Positions 42,155 through 50,676 of a stretch of DNA of 64,000 nucleotides are shown here, one piece after another (within the stretch, counting starts at the first letter, position 1; each line of letters begins with the position of its first letter). A program made the translations under genes and the position numbers. The stretch spans positions 1 through 64,000 of the forward strand of contig CAJTDD010000022.1 of NCBI GenBank assembly GCA_910574885.1, in the 5' to 3' direction. Source of the stretch: Lachnospiraceae bacterium (GTDB taxonomy: Bacteria; Bacillota; Clostridia; Lachnospirales; Lachnospiraceae). The notes beneath the pieces are model-generated. The model was not told the DNA's origin and did not search any database. It saw only the letters and a program-made list of their open reading frames with translations.

Positions 42155-43789
42155 CTAGTCATCCTCTTCCCCTTGGATGGTATAAGTCTGTCTCTTTCTT
42201 GCCATCTCGTCATTCTCAAGATATTCATCATAAGTAGTAATCTTGTCAATCAGTTTGCCGCCGGGAACAATCTCCATAATACGATTCGCGGTGGTCTGTA
42301 CGATCTGGTGATCCCTTGATGAGAACAGGATTACGCCCGGAAACTTAATCATACCATTGTTCAGCGCCGTAATCGACTCCATATCTAAATGGTTCGTTGG
42401 CTCGTCGAGAATCAATACATTTGCCCCGGAAATCATCATCTTGGAAAGGAGACAGCGCACCTTCTCCCCTCCGGAGAGGACGCGTACCTTCTTCACGCCG
42501 TCGTCTCCGGCGAACAGCATACGCCCTAAGAATCCGCGGACATAGGTGACGTCTTTTTCTTCCGAATACTGGGTCAGCCACTCCACGATGGTTGAATCAT
42601 TTTCAAATTCATCTTTGCTGTCCAACGGGAAGTATGCCTGTGAGGTGGTGATTCCCCATTTGTAGGTTCCTTCGTCCGGCTCCATCTCCCCGGTGAGGAT
42701 TTGGAACAGGGTCGTCTTGGCAAGCTCGTTGCTTCCGACAAAGGCGACCTTGTCGTCCCGGTTCAGGGTAAATGTGAGGTTGTCTAAGACCTTCTCCCCG
42801 TCGATGGTCTTGCTCAAGCCTTCCACGGAAAGGACCTCATTTCCAATCTCGCGGTTGGGACGGAAATCAATGTAAGGATATTTGCGGCTGGACGGCTGAA
42901 TGTCGTCAAGCTGAATCTTCTCTAACGCCCGCTTTCTGGATGTTGCCTGTTTGGATTTGGATGCGTTGGCGCTGAACCGGGAAATAAATTCCTGCAATTC
43001 CTTAATCTTTTCTTCTTTCTTCTTGTTCGCCTCTTTCATCTGGCGGATGAGTAATTGGCTAGACTCATACCAGAAGTCATAATTTCCGGCGTAGAGCTTA
43101 ATCTTGCCGTAGTCGATATCCGCAATCTGGGTGCAGACTTTGTTCAGAAAATAACGGTCATGAGATACTACGATTACGGTGTTGTCAAAATTAATCAGGA
43201 ATTCTTCCAGCCATGCGATAGCGTCCAAATCCAGATGGTTCGTCGGCTCGTCCAGAAGAAGGATGTCCGGGTTGCCGAAGAGCGCCTGCGCAAGCAGCAC
43301 TTTTACCTTTTCCGGACCGTTTAAATTCTGCATGATTTCATAGTGCATCTCGGTGGGGATGCCAAGCCCGTTCAGCAAGGTCGCGGCGTCGGATTCCGCC
43401 TCCCATCCGTTCATGGCTGCAAATTCACCTTCCAGCTCGCTTGCCTTGATGCCGTCTTCGTCGGTGAAATCTTCTTTCGCATAGATGGCTTCTTTTTCTT
43501 TCATAATCTCGTAAAGCCGGGGGTTCCCCATCATGACCGTGTCAAGGACAGGGTACTCATCATATTTGAAATGATCCTGCTGCAGGAAGGAAAGCCGTTC
43601 TCCCGGGGTGATGGCGACTTCGCCCTTGCTTGGTTCTAACTGACCGGAAAGGATTTTTAAGAAAGTGGACTTACCGGCTCCGTTTGCGCCGATTAGGCCG
43701 TAGCAGTTCCCTTCGGTGAATTTAATATTTACATCTTCAAACAAAGCTTTCTTCCCTACGCGTAATGTTATATTGCTTGTGCTAATCAT
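42155..43789 (-). CDS. ABC-F family ATPase (YkpA/YbiT-like)
   Basis: 544-aa soluble protein with two ABC ATPase domains joined by a charged ~80-residue linker (residues ~240-310), the hallmark of ABC-F translation factors that act on the ribosomal E site. Domain 1: Walker A GANGAGKST (34-42), signature LNGPE (156-160), Walker B LLLDEP, H-loop His210. Domain 2: Walker A GSNELAKTT (352-360) lacks the canonical glycines, signature LSGGE (439-442 region), Walker B LILDEP (near 459), and the H-loop position is Arg492 (SSRDH) instead of His. Asymmetric sites of this kind occur in the YkpA/YbiT branch. Monocistronic. Confidence 0.9.
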   Translation of the reverse strand: MISTSNITLRVGKKALFEDVNIKFTEGNCYGLIGANGAGKSTFLKILSGQLEPSKGEVAITPGERLSFLQQDHFKYDEYPVLDTVMMGNPRLYEIMKEKEAIYAKEDFTDEDGIKASELEGEFAAMNGWEAESDAATLLNGLGIPTEMHYEIMQNLNGPEKVKVLLAQALFGNPDILLLDEPTNHLDLDAIAWLEEFLINFDNTVIVVSHDRYFLNKVCTQIADIDYGKIKLYAGNYDFWYESSQLLIRQMKEANKKKEEKIKELQEFISRFSANASKSKQATSRKRALEKIQLDDIQPSSRKYPYIDFRPNREIGNEVLSVEGLSKTIDGEKVLDNLTFTLNRDDKVAFVGSNELAKTTLFQILTGEMEPDEGTYKWGITTSQAYFPLDSKDEFENDSTIVEWLTQYSEEKDVTYVRGFLGRMLFAGDDGVKKVRVLSGGEKVRCLLSKMMISGANVLILDEPTNHLDMESITALNNGMIKFPGVILFSSRDHQIVQTTANRIMEIVPGGKLIDKITTYDEYLENDEMARKRQTYTIQGEEDD

Positions 43790-43971
43790 AGCAAATCACA
43801 CTCCTTTTATTTGATTGCCATTAAAATCATTTGCTGTATATGCCTTGCATATCTTACCAAAAAAAGAAAGAAATAGCAAGGCTTTTGCGATTACTTTCGC
43901 TTGGTGATCAATATCCCCTGTACGAGATGGGGAAATAGGTATATAATAGCAAATGAGAAAGTGGGGTTTTA

Positions 43972-44832
43972 ATGATGATAAATGCAACGATGGTATTGGA
44001 AGGCGGAGCGACGAGAGGCGTATTCACTTCGGGAGTCTTAGATTTCCTGATGGAGCAGGGAATGTACACGTCCCATGTGGTCGGCGTGTCTGCCGGAGCC
44101 TGTAATGGCGTGGATTATGTATCGAGACAGCCGGGAAGGACCAGGGACTGTATGATTCATAAGGAGAGAGAATACAGCTATTACTATGGTTTCCGGAAAT
44201 TTATTCGGGAGAAGAGCCTGATGGATATGGATATGATTTTCGACCGGTATCCCAACGAGTTCTTCCCTTTTGATTATGATACGTTTTTTGCATCTGAGAC
44301 GGAGTGTGAGATTGTCACGACCAATTGTGAGACAGGACAGGCGGAATATATGACGGAGCGGCATGACCGGGAGCGTTTGATGAAGATCTGCCGTGCGTCT
44401 TGCAGTATGCCGTTGGTGTCGCCTATCGTGAATGTGGACGGTGTTCCGTATCTGGACGGAGGGCTTGCGGATTCCATTCCGGTCAGGCGGGCAATGGAAA
44501 TCGGGAACCGGAAGATTATCGTGGTACTGACCAGGAATCCGGGATACCGCAAGAAGCCGACGTCCCATGCGGTGGCAGAGCTTTACCGCAGGGCATACCG
44601 AAAGTATCCGGAGCTTGTGCGGGTGACGGTTCGGCGCAATTATGAGTATAACAGGCAGATCCGGCAGGTGGAGCAGCTTGTGCGGGAAGGGAAATTATTT
44701 GTCTTTTGTCCTAGGATTCCTACGGTTTCAAGGGTGGAGAAGGATTATGATGCGCTGATGCATTTCTACGAGCATGGGTATCAGCAGGCGAAGCGGAAGT
44801 ATCCGGAATTGCAGGCATATCTGGACAGATGA
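43972..44832 (+). CDS. Patatin-like phospholipase family protein
   Basis: 286-aa hydrolase with the Ser-Asp dyad of patatins: oxyanion loop LEGGATRGVFTSG (residues 9-21), nucleophile GVSAG (Ser near 41) and the Asp motif LDGGLADSIPV near 162. Members release fatty acids from phospholipids. Bacterial members of this length act intracellularly. Two adjacent ATG codons (43972 and 43975) are possible starts, with GTGGGG upstream. The 3' end of the gene lies in a 40-base tandem duplication. Confidence 0.9.
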   Translation: MMINATMVLEGGATRGVFTSGVLDFLMEQGMYTSHVVGVSAGACNGVDYVSRQPGRTRDCMIHKEREYSYYYGFRKFIREKSLMDMDMIFDRYPNEFFPFDYDTFFASETECEIVTTNCETGQAEYMTERHDRERLMKICRASCSMPLVSPIVNVDGVPYLDGGLADSIPVRRAMEIGNRKIIVVLTRNPGYRKKPTSHAVAELYRRAYRKYPELVRVTVRRNYEYNRQIRQVEQLVREGKLFVFCPRIPTVSRVEKDYDALMHFYEHGYQQAKRKYPELQAYLDR

Positions 44833-44886
44833 GAAATTGTGTGTAAAATTGCAGGCGTATCCGGACAGATGAGGAACTATGTATAA
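44807..44886 (+). repeat. 40-base imperfect tandem duplication at the end of the patatin gene
   Basis: Positions 44807-44846 and 44847-44886 match at about 33 of 40 bases. The first copy encodes LQAYLDR and the stop of the patatin gene; the second copy retains an equivalent LQAYPDR-stop in the same phase but is untranslated. Confidence 0.8.
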
Positions 44887-44905
44887 AGTGTCAGGAGGTA
44901 CAGGT

Positions 44906-45310
44906 ATGAATCTATATGAACATCAGATTTCAACAAGGGAAGCGCAGCAGATGGCAAAGGTGACGGATATGATCCGCCAGGATATTGCCAAGAGCGGGGT
45001 CAGGGAAGGAATCGTGGTCGTGTACTCGCCCCATACTACAGCGGGATTTACCATTAATGAGAATGCTGATCCGGATGTGGTACATGATATGCTGTACGGG
45101 CTAGAGGAGTCGTTCCCTACCAGACGGGATTATTACCGGCATATAGAAGGAAATTCCCATGCGCATATCAAGACCAGTTTTGTCGGCCCTTCACAGACAT
45201 TGATTCTGCATGAAGGAGAGCTGGTATTGGGAATCTGGCAGGATGTGTATTTCTGTGAGTTCGACGGGCCGAGGAATCGGAGGTTTTATGTGAAGGTGGT
45301 GGAAGGGTAG
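44906..45310 (+). CDS. yjbQ: YjbQ family secondary thiamine-phosphate synthase-like protein
   Basis: 134-aa UPF0047/YjbQ protein of full family length. Conserved segments: GIVVVYSPHTTAGFTINENADPDV (residues ~33-56), YRHIEGNSHAHIKTSFVGPSQTL near 78 and GELVLGIWQDVYFCEFDGPRNRRFYVK at the C-terminus, with histidines that may bind metal. The family has weak thiamine phosphate synthase activity; the physiological role is unresolved. ATG 44906 is 7 bases after AGGAGG; an in-frame ATG at 44879 lies inside the duplicated repeat and is not used here. Confidence 0.9.
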   Translation: MNLYEHQISTREAQQMAKVTDMIRQDIAKSGVREGIVVVYSPHTTAGFTINENADPDVVHDMLYGLEESFPTRRDYYRHIEGNSHAHIKTSFVGPSQTLILHEGELVLGIWQDVYFCEFDGPRNRRFYVKVVEG

Positions 45311-45327
45311 TAGGAGTTGCGAATTTG

Positions 45328-45367
45328 AATGGAAGGAAGATTTAAAGTGCGAAATCTCCCTTCCATT
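45328..45367. terminator. Terminator between convergent yjbQ and aroC
   Basis: AATGGAAGGAAGATTT pairs with AAATCTCCCTTCCATT, 15 of 16 positions, around a 9-base loop. Confidence 0.75.
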
Positions 45368-45424
45368 GCGTTTCTTAGGTATATCCAAAGGGCATCCCGC
45401 AATACATGCCCCTACGGTATAATA
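45368..45424. repeat. Dispersed hairpin-rich intergenic repeat, copy A
   Basis: The segment TTAGGTATATCCAAAGGG...ATGCCCCTACGGTAT aligns with 50471-50518 over about 48 bases at roughly three quarters identity. It lies between convergent genes directly after a terminator. Confidence 0.6.
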
Positions 45425-46524
45425 TTTTTACAATAAATTTTCTCCAGAAATTCCATCCGTACACTCATATTCGCCATCAGCAAATCCACCGCCGTAACTG
45501 CCGCCATAGATTCTACCACTACGACAGCCCGCGGCACGATTACGGGATCATGCCGTCCGGTAATCGCGATGCGTGTATTTTCACCGTGTATATCCACGGT
45601 TTCCTGTTCACGGGAGATGGAGGGGGTGGGCTTGATTGCTGCCCGCAGCACAATCCGGCTCCCGTCGCTGAGTCCGCCCAGCGTCCCGCCTGAGTGGTTG
45701 GTCCGCTTATGCACCCCCCCGTTCTCCGAATAGAACGCATCATTATTATCACTTCCTGTTGCGCAGGCGGCACGGAATCCGTCTCCAATCTCCACACCCT
45801 TGACCGCTCCGATGGACATTACGGCTTTGGCAAGGTTCGCATCCAGTTTATCGAATACGGGTTCTCCAATCCCGGCCGGCATGCCGTCGATGACGCATTC
45901 GATGATGCCGCCCAAAGAGTCTTGGTCTTTCACGCATTTTTCCAGATGGGCCGCCGCTTCCAGCGCATACCCAAGGTTTGGCATATAGAGAGGATTATCG
46001 TTGATACATCCATAGTCATATTCCGATTCCGGCACGGTGATAGGGCCGATTGCCTTGGTATAAGCGGTGATGCGGATTCCCAGCCTTTGGAGGATCTTGG
46101 ATGCAATGGCTCCTGCGGCAACCCGCCCGATTGTCTCCCGCCCGGAGGTCCTGCCGCCGCCCCGGTAGTCCCGGATGCCGTATTTGGCGTCAAAGGTGTA
46201 ATCTGCATGTCCCGGACGATAGCAGTCTTTGATTTTGCCATAGTCCCGGGAGCGTTGGTCCTGGTTATGCACGATAACGGAGATTGGCGTTCCGGTGGTC
46301 TTGCCGTCAAAGACGCCCGAGAGGAGCTCTGCCCGGTCTGCTTCGCTTCGCGCCGTGGTGAATTTGCTCTGCCCCGGTTTCCGGCGGTCCAGAAATTGCT
46401 GTATATCCTCAGCGGTAAGGGGCAGCCCTGCGGGGCAGCCGTCGATAACGGCTCCGATTGCCGGGCCGTGGGATTCCCCCCATGTCGTGAATGTAAATGA
46501 GTTCCCATAAGTTGATCCAGCCAT
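45412..46524 (-). CDS. aroC: Chorismate synthase
   Basis: 370-aa FMN-dependent enzyme making chorismate from EPSP, the last common step of aromatic synthesis. Diagnostic stretches: FTTWGESHGPAIGAVIDGCPAGL (residues 12-34), FDGKTTGTPISV near 73, YRPGHADYTFDAKYGIRDYRGGGRTSGRETIGRVAAGAIA near 102 and the C-terminal NGGVHKRTNHSGGTLGGLSDG near 263. Monocistronic here, away from other shikimate genes. Confidence 0.96.
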   Translation of the reverse strand: MAGSTYGNSFTFTTWGESHGPAIGAVIDGCPAGLPLTAEDIQQFLDRRKPGQSKFTTARSEADRAELLSGVFDGKTTGTPISVIVHNQDQRSRDYGKIKDCYRPGHADYTFDAKYGIRDYRGGGRTSGRETIGRVAAGAIASKILQRLGIRITAYTKAIGPITVPESEYDYGCINDNPLYMPNLGYALEAAAHLEKCVKDQDSLGGIIECVIDGMPAGIGEPVFDKLDANLAKAVMSIGAVKGVEIGDGFRAACATGSDNNDAFYSENGGVHKRTNHSGGTLGGLSDGSRIVLRAAIKPTPSISREQETVDIHGENTRIAITGRHDPVIVPRAVVVVESMAAVTAVDLLMANMSVRMEFLEKIYCKNIIP

Positions 46525-46569
46525 ATCTATTTTCTCCTTTCGTAAATTAAGAGAGCATTAAATTGTATA

Positions 46570-46598
46570 ATTTTAATATATTTGTAATAAAATTGCAA
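46570..46598 (-). promoter_or_regulatory. Promoter of aroC
   Basis: On the minus strand TTGCAA (46598-46593) and TAAAAT (46575-46570) are spaced by 17 bases. Confidence 0.5.
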
Positions 46599-46646
46599 TA
46601 TCTTCAGGAAATATTCATTATTTTTTAGGGCTTTTTTTCTGTACTT

Positions 46647-46675
46647 TTGAATTTATGCATATTATAATGTATAAG
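46647..46675 (+). promoter_or_regulatory. Promoter of the L,D-transpeptidase gene
   Basis: TTGAAT (46647-46652) and TATAAG (46670-46675) with a 17-base spacer. A perfect hairpin CAGACG-GATTT-CGTCTG (46677-46693) begins right at the expected transcript start. Confidence 0.5.
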
Positions 46676-46728
46676 GCAGACGGATTTCGTCTGAAAATGT
46701 TTGAAATTCTATCAGAGGAGTAAGGTTG

Positions 46729-48825
46729 ATGGGTAGTAGTGACAGGAAGGCAGAAGAGATAATCGAAGAGACTATGAGAGCAATCTTTGACGACCTTGAC
46801 CAATCAAAATCTATGAATGAGATGGATAGCAGCAATGCTTCACATAAGCGGTATTCGAGTCATAAGAGTACATCAGGAAAAGGACATTCCGGTAAGAAAC
46901 GGCCGGGAGTGGAAAGTTCCGGCCGGGTTTCTGCGCAGGAGGGCGGACGAAGGAGGAACCGAGCCAGCGGACCGTCACGGGAGAGGGAAGGAAAGCCGGT
47001 ATCAGCAAGCGCTCCGTCACGGGAGAAGAGACGAAGGGAGGTATCTGCCAGTGAGGCGGCACAGGAAAAGAGACAAAGGCAGGATTCTGCCAGAGCTGCT
47101 GCGCAGGAAGAAGTGTATGAGGAGGTATCTGCCCAAGCGGTTTCGTCAGGGGAAGATCCGGAGACGGATTTCCTGTATAAAAAGCAGCCTCGTAAGAAAG
47201 AGCCTAATCTTCCTGACCTATCTTCTGGCGGAGACGTATCTCGAACAGGCAGACGGAAGGATGCGGAAGATACCTTAGATAAGCGCAGGGAGAAAAAGAA
47301 ATATCCGGAATCACAAGTATCTGATGATTCAGTTGATATAGACGATATGGATGATTTTTTTGATCAAGGCGAGGATAAGAAGGAGAAGATGGGCGGAAAG
47401 AGAAGCAGAAAAAGAAAGAAGGATAAGAGTAAAAAAGCACAGAAGGCAGTGTTGATTACGATAGGAAGCGTGGCGGGTGTATTGCTCGTAACGTACATAG
47501 GGCTTGCCATGTATTTTAACAGCCATTTTATGTTCTTTACGGAAATCAATGGAACAGGCTGTTCCATGAAGAGTGTTGAACAGGTGGAGGAGGAGATGGC
47601 GAAAAAGGTGTCGGATTATAAACTGACACTGAAGGAGTCCGGCGGAGGTTCGGAGACGATTGCCGGTTCGGACATTTCTTTGAAATATGTGCCGGGCGAT
47701 AAGTTAGAGCAGATTGCGAAGGAACAGAATGGTTTCCTGTGGCCGAAATCATTGTGGGAACACCCAAAGATCGAGACGGAGATTGGGGTTCAGTATGACG
47801 AGGCGGCTCTTAGCGCGGCGGTGGCAGCCCTTGGCTGTATGAATCCGGAGACGCAGACGCCTTCTGTGGATGCGCACCCGGAGTTTCAGGAAGGGCAGTT
47901 CGTGGTCGCGCCGGAGGTCATTGGGACGCAGATTAATGCAGAGGTAATGAACCAGAAAGTTGCAGAGGCAATCAGCGGTTTTAAGCCGACGCTTGATCTT
48001 TCCGAGACGGGGTGTTACGCCCTCCCGAGGTTCGTTTCCGATTCTCCCGAGGTTACGGCGGCGGCCGCTGCCATGAACGGATATCTGGGAGCGAATGTTA
48101 CCTATGATTTTAACCCCAATACCGAAGTTGTGGATGCGTCGGTGATTTCCCAGTGGGTGAAGGTCGATGGTGATATGAACGTGACTTTTGATGAAGGGGC
48201 GGTACGTGCATATGTCCAGTCTTTGGCTGATAAATACAACACGAAGGGAGTGCCGCGTCCGTTTACCACGGCAAGCGGCAATGTAGTCACGGTAGAAGGC
48301 GGCGGGTTTGGCTGGCGGATAGACCAGGAGGCGGAGTATGCCGCTCTGCTTGCGAATATCCAGAACGGGGAGACTGTAACCAGAGAGCCGAATTATTCCA
48401 GCCGGGGCATAAGCCACGGCGGCACGGATGTGGGCAGTACCTATGCGGAGGTAGATTTGACGAACCAGAGGATGTATTTTATCAAGGATGGCCAGGTGGT
48501 GCTGCAGTCAGACTGTGTGACCGGGAATCCCAACAAAGGGCATGCGACGCCTCAGGGATATTATTCTCTGGCATGGAAACAGAAGAATCGGACGCTTAGA
48601 GGTGAGAAGCAGCCGGACGGGACATACGAGTACGAGACTCCGGTGGCATTCTGGATGCCGTTTAACGGAGGCATCGGATTCCATGACGCGACCTGGCAGT
48701 CGTCGTTTGGCGGCAGAAGGTATCAGACCCATGGTTCTCATGGCTGTGTGAACCTGCCTTACAGTGTTGCGCAGCAGTTATATGATTTGGTATACGACGG
48801 CGTGCCGATTATCTGCCATTATTGA
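46729..48825 (+). CDS. L,D-transpeptidase with disordered repeat-bearing N-terminal tail
   Basis: 698-aa type II membrane protein. Residues 1-238 form a cytoplasmic, highly charged low-complexity tail containing a 14-residue repeat (units near 91, 105, 119 and 133 beginning VSAS, VSAS, DSAR, VSAQ). A single membrane segment follows (about 240-263). The extracellular part has two PG-binding_4/VanW-type regions (about 270-560) and a C-terminal YkuD domain with HGSHGCVNLP (His/Cys catalytic pair near 668-674) that makes 3-3 peptidoglycan cross-links or anchors proteins. ATG 46729 is 8 bases after GAGGAG; TTG 46726 is an alternative. The long disordered cytoplasmic tail is unusual. Confidence 0.9.
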   Translation: MGSSDRKAEEIIEETMRAIFDDLDQSKSMNEMDSSNASHKRYSSHKSTSGKGHSGKKRPGVESSGRVSAQEGGRRRNRASGPSREREGKPVSASAPSREKRRREVSASEAAQEKRQRQDSARAAAQEEVYEEVSAQAVSSGEDPETDFLYKKQPRKKEPNLPDLSSGGDVSRTGRRKDAEDTLDKRREKKKYPESQVSDDSVDIDDMDDFFDQGEDKKEKMGGKRSRKRKKDKSKKAQKAVLITIGSVAGVLLVTYIGLAMYFNSHFMFFTEINGTGCSMKSVEQVEEEMAKKVSDYKLTLKESGGGSETIAGSDISLKYVPGDKLEQIAKEQNGFLWPKSLWEHPKIETEIGVQYDEAALSAAVAALGCMNPETQTPSVDAHPEFQEGQFVVAPEVIGTQINAEVMNQKVAEAISGFKPTLDLSETGCYALPRFVSDSPEVTAAAAAMNGYLGANVTYDFNPNTEVVDASVISQWVKVDGDMNVTFDEGAVRAYVQSLADKYNTKGVPRPFTTASGNVVTVEGGGFGWRIDQEAEYAALLANIQNGETVTREPNYSSRGISHGGTDVGSTYAEVDLTNQRMYFIKDGQVVLQSDCVTGNPNKGHATPQGYYSLAWKQKNRTLRGEKQPDGTYEYETPVAFWMPFNGGIGFHDATWQSSFGGRRYQTHGSHGCVNLPYSVAQQLYDLVYDGVPIICHY

Positions 48826-48854
48826 TATTATTTTTAGAAAACAAGGAGAAGGCT

Positions 48855-49985
48855 ATGTATGAGTTATTGAAACGGGACGGCCTTGCTAAGAGAGGAAGAT
48901 TACATACGGTACATGGGGTCGTTGAGACTCCTGTATTTATGAATGTGGGAACGGCGGCGGCAATTAAGGGCGCCGTTTCCACAGACGATTTAAGGGGAAT
49001 CAAGACGCAGGTGGAACTATCCAATACTTATCATCTTCATGTCCGTCCGGGGGATGAAGTGGTGAGAAAGCTTGGAGGACTTCACCGGTTCATGGCGTGG
49101 GATAAGCCGATTCTGACGGATTCGGGCGGTTTTCAGGTATTCTCTCTGGCAGGGCTTAGACGTATCAAGGAGGAGGGAGTGTATTTTAACTCCCATATAG
49201 ATGGAAGGAAGATTTTCATGGGTCCCGAGGAGAGTATGGGGATTCAATCGAATCTTGCCTCTACCATTGCGATGGCGTTTGACGAATGTCCCTCGAGTGT
49301 TGCGGACCGGGAGTATATGGAGCACTCCGTAGACCGGACGGCGCGCTGGCTTGTCCGCTGTAAAAATGAGATGGACAGGCTGAACAGCCTGCCGGATACC
49401 ATTAACCGGCAGCAGATGTTGTTCGGAATCAACCAAGGGGGGATTTACGAGGATATCCGTATCCGCCATGCACAGCAGATTAGGGAGCTTGACCTTGACG
49501 GTTACGCCGTCGGGGGGCTTGCGGTGGGAGAGTCCCACGAAGAGATGTACCGGATTCTGGAGGCGGTGGTGCCGCACCTTCCGGCGGCGAAGCCGACTTA
49601 TTTGATGGGCGTGGGAACTCCGGCGAATATCTTAGAGGCGGTGGAGCGGGGGGTGGATTTCTTTGACTGCGTATACCCGAGCCGCAACGGGCGCCACGGG
49701 CATGTATATACCAACCAGGGGAAGCGAAACCTCTTCAATGCGAAGTATGAATTGGATGAGAGCCCGATTGAGGAAGGCTGCCAGTGTCCGGCGTGCCGTA
49801 CATATTCAAGGGCATACATCCGGCATCTGCTGAAAGCGAAGGAGATGTTGGGGATGCGCCTGTGCGTGCTCCATAATCTGTATTTTTATAATACGATGAT
49901 GGAGGAGATCCGAGAGGCGATTGAGGAAGGACGTTATCAGGAATATAAGAAGAAGAAGCTTAGGGGTATGGAGTCCATCCATTAA
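48855..49985 (+). CDS. tgt: tRNA-guanine transglycosylase
   Basis: 376-aa enzyme that inserts preQ1 for guanine 34 of GUN-anticodon tRNAs. Motifs: FMNVGTAAAIKG near 25, LTDSGGFQVFSL near 82 (nucleophile region), GINQGGIYEDIRIRHAQQI near 180, GGLAVGESHEEMYRIL near 212, the catalytic FFDCVYPSRNGRHG near 270 and the zinc site CQCPACRTYSRAYIRHL...HNLYFY near 305. AAGGAG precedes ATG 48855; an earlier in-frame ATG at 48822 overlaps the L,D-transpeptidase stop. Followed by yajC, a widely conserved pairing. Confidence 0.96.
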   Translation: MYELLKRDGLAKRGRLHTVHGVVETPVFMNVGTAAAIKGAVSTDDLRGIKTQVELSNTYHLHVRPGDEVVRKLGGLHRFMAWDKPILTDSGGFQVFSLAGLRRIKEEGVYFNSHIDGRKIFMGPEESMGIQSNLASTIAMAFDECPSSVADREYMEHSVDRTARWLVRCKNEMDRLNSLPDTINRQQMLFGINQGGIYEDIRIRHAQQIRELDLDGYAVGGLAVGESHEEMYRILEAVVPHLPAAKPTYLMGVGTPANILEAVERGVDFFDCVYPSRNGRHGHVYTNQGKRNLFNAKYELDESPIEEGCQCPACRTYSRAYIRHLLKAKEMLGMRLCVLHNLYFYNTMMEEIREAIEEGRYQEYKKKKLRGMESIH

Positions 49986-50021
49986 AATATCATGAAAAAA
50001 GCAAGAATTCTATAAAATTAC

Positions 50022-50050
50022 TTGATGTCTGCCTGTTTTTTGTGTATGAT
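50022..50050 (+). promoter_or_regulatory. Promoter of yajC
   Basis: TTGATG (50022-50027) and TATGAT (50045-50050) with a 17-base spacer. Confidence 0.55.
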
Positions 50051-50093
50051 AGCAATAGTGTTTTTTAAGACAGAAATTAGGAGGAAGAATTTT

Positions 50094-50399
50094 ATGTACA
50101 CATTGGCAACGCAGAGTGCGGGTGGAAGCTGGGCATTACTGATTCTTGTATATGCAGTTATTTTCGGCGGCTTTTATTTTATTTTCATGAGACCACAGAA
50201 GAAGGAGCAGAAGCGGATTCAGTCCATGATTGCTGAGATGGAAGTGGGAGACACGGTTCTTACCACAAGTGGTTTCTATGGCGTAATCATTGATATCAGC
50301 GACAGTGATGTGATTGTTGAGTTCGGGAGCAACCGGAACTGCCGTATTCCGATGCAGAAGGCGGCAATCGCACAGGTAGAGAAGGCGTCGGCAGAGTAA
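50094..50399 (+). CDS. yajC: Preprotein translocase subunit YajC
   Basis: 101-aa single-pass membrane protein of the SecDF-YajC complex. A short N-terminus, one membrane segment (WALLILVYAVIFGGFYFIF, about residues 12-30), the family motif RPQKKEQKR and a soluble domain VGDTVLTTSGFYGVIIDI...VIVEFGSNRNCRIPMQKAAIAQV. ATG 50094 follows AGGAGGAAG. Located just after tgt; secD and secF are not in the window. Confidence 0.94.
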   Translation: MYTLATQSAGGSWALLILVYAVIFGGFYFIFMRPQKKEQKRIQSMIAEMEVGDTVLTTSGFYGVIIDISDSDVIVEFGSNRNCRIPMQKAAIAQVEKASAE

Positions 50400-50419
50400 T
50401 TATGAATTTAGGAAGGAAG

Positions 50420-50456
50420 AGCGCATGGGAAGAGGATTTCTGACCGTGCGTTTTTT
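50420..50456 (+). terminator. Terminator after yajC
   Basis: AGCGCATGG pairs fully (with G-U pairs) with CCGTGCGTT, followed by TTTT. Confidence 0.7.
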
Positions 50457-50550
50457 ACGTACGTATACCCTTAGGGTATACCCAAGGGCACACCGAAATG
50501 CATACCCTTCGGGTGGGTGGACTGCGTCCAATAAGGTATACCTTAATGGG
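50457..50550. repeat. Dispersed hairpin-rich intergenic repeat, copy B
   Basis: About 90 bases with nested inverted repeats: TATACCC-TTA-GGGTATA, ACCC-TTC-GGGT and GGTATACC. The segment from 50471 aligns with copy A at 45374-45424. Part of it (CCCTTCGGG, then GTGGACTGC) recurs in degenerate form near 19110-19150. Confidence 0.65.
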
Positions 50551-50578
50551 TGTTTGTCAATTTTTTAGCATATCCTAT

Positions 50579-50607
50579 TAGACAAGTAAGGAAACTTATG
50601 GTAAAGT
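50579..50607 (+). promoter_or_regulatory. Probable promoter of glgP
   Basis: TAGACA (50579-50584) and TAAAGT (50602-50607) with a 17-base spacer, about 70 bases before the start. Confidence 0.45.
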
Positions 50608-50676
50608 AGTACTGTAATTTTGCAAAATGTACTCATAGAGAACAGAGGGTGCATAAGCATGGAATGGAGGAATAGT

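Noticed and set aside
45694-46500. Plus-strand frame of 268 codons opposite aroC
   Set aside because: It is antisense to chorismate synthase motifs and has no RBS.
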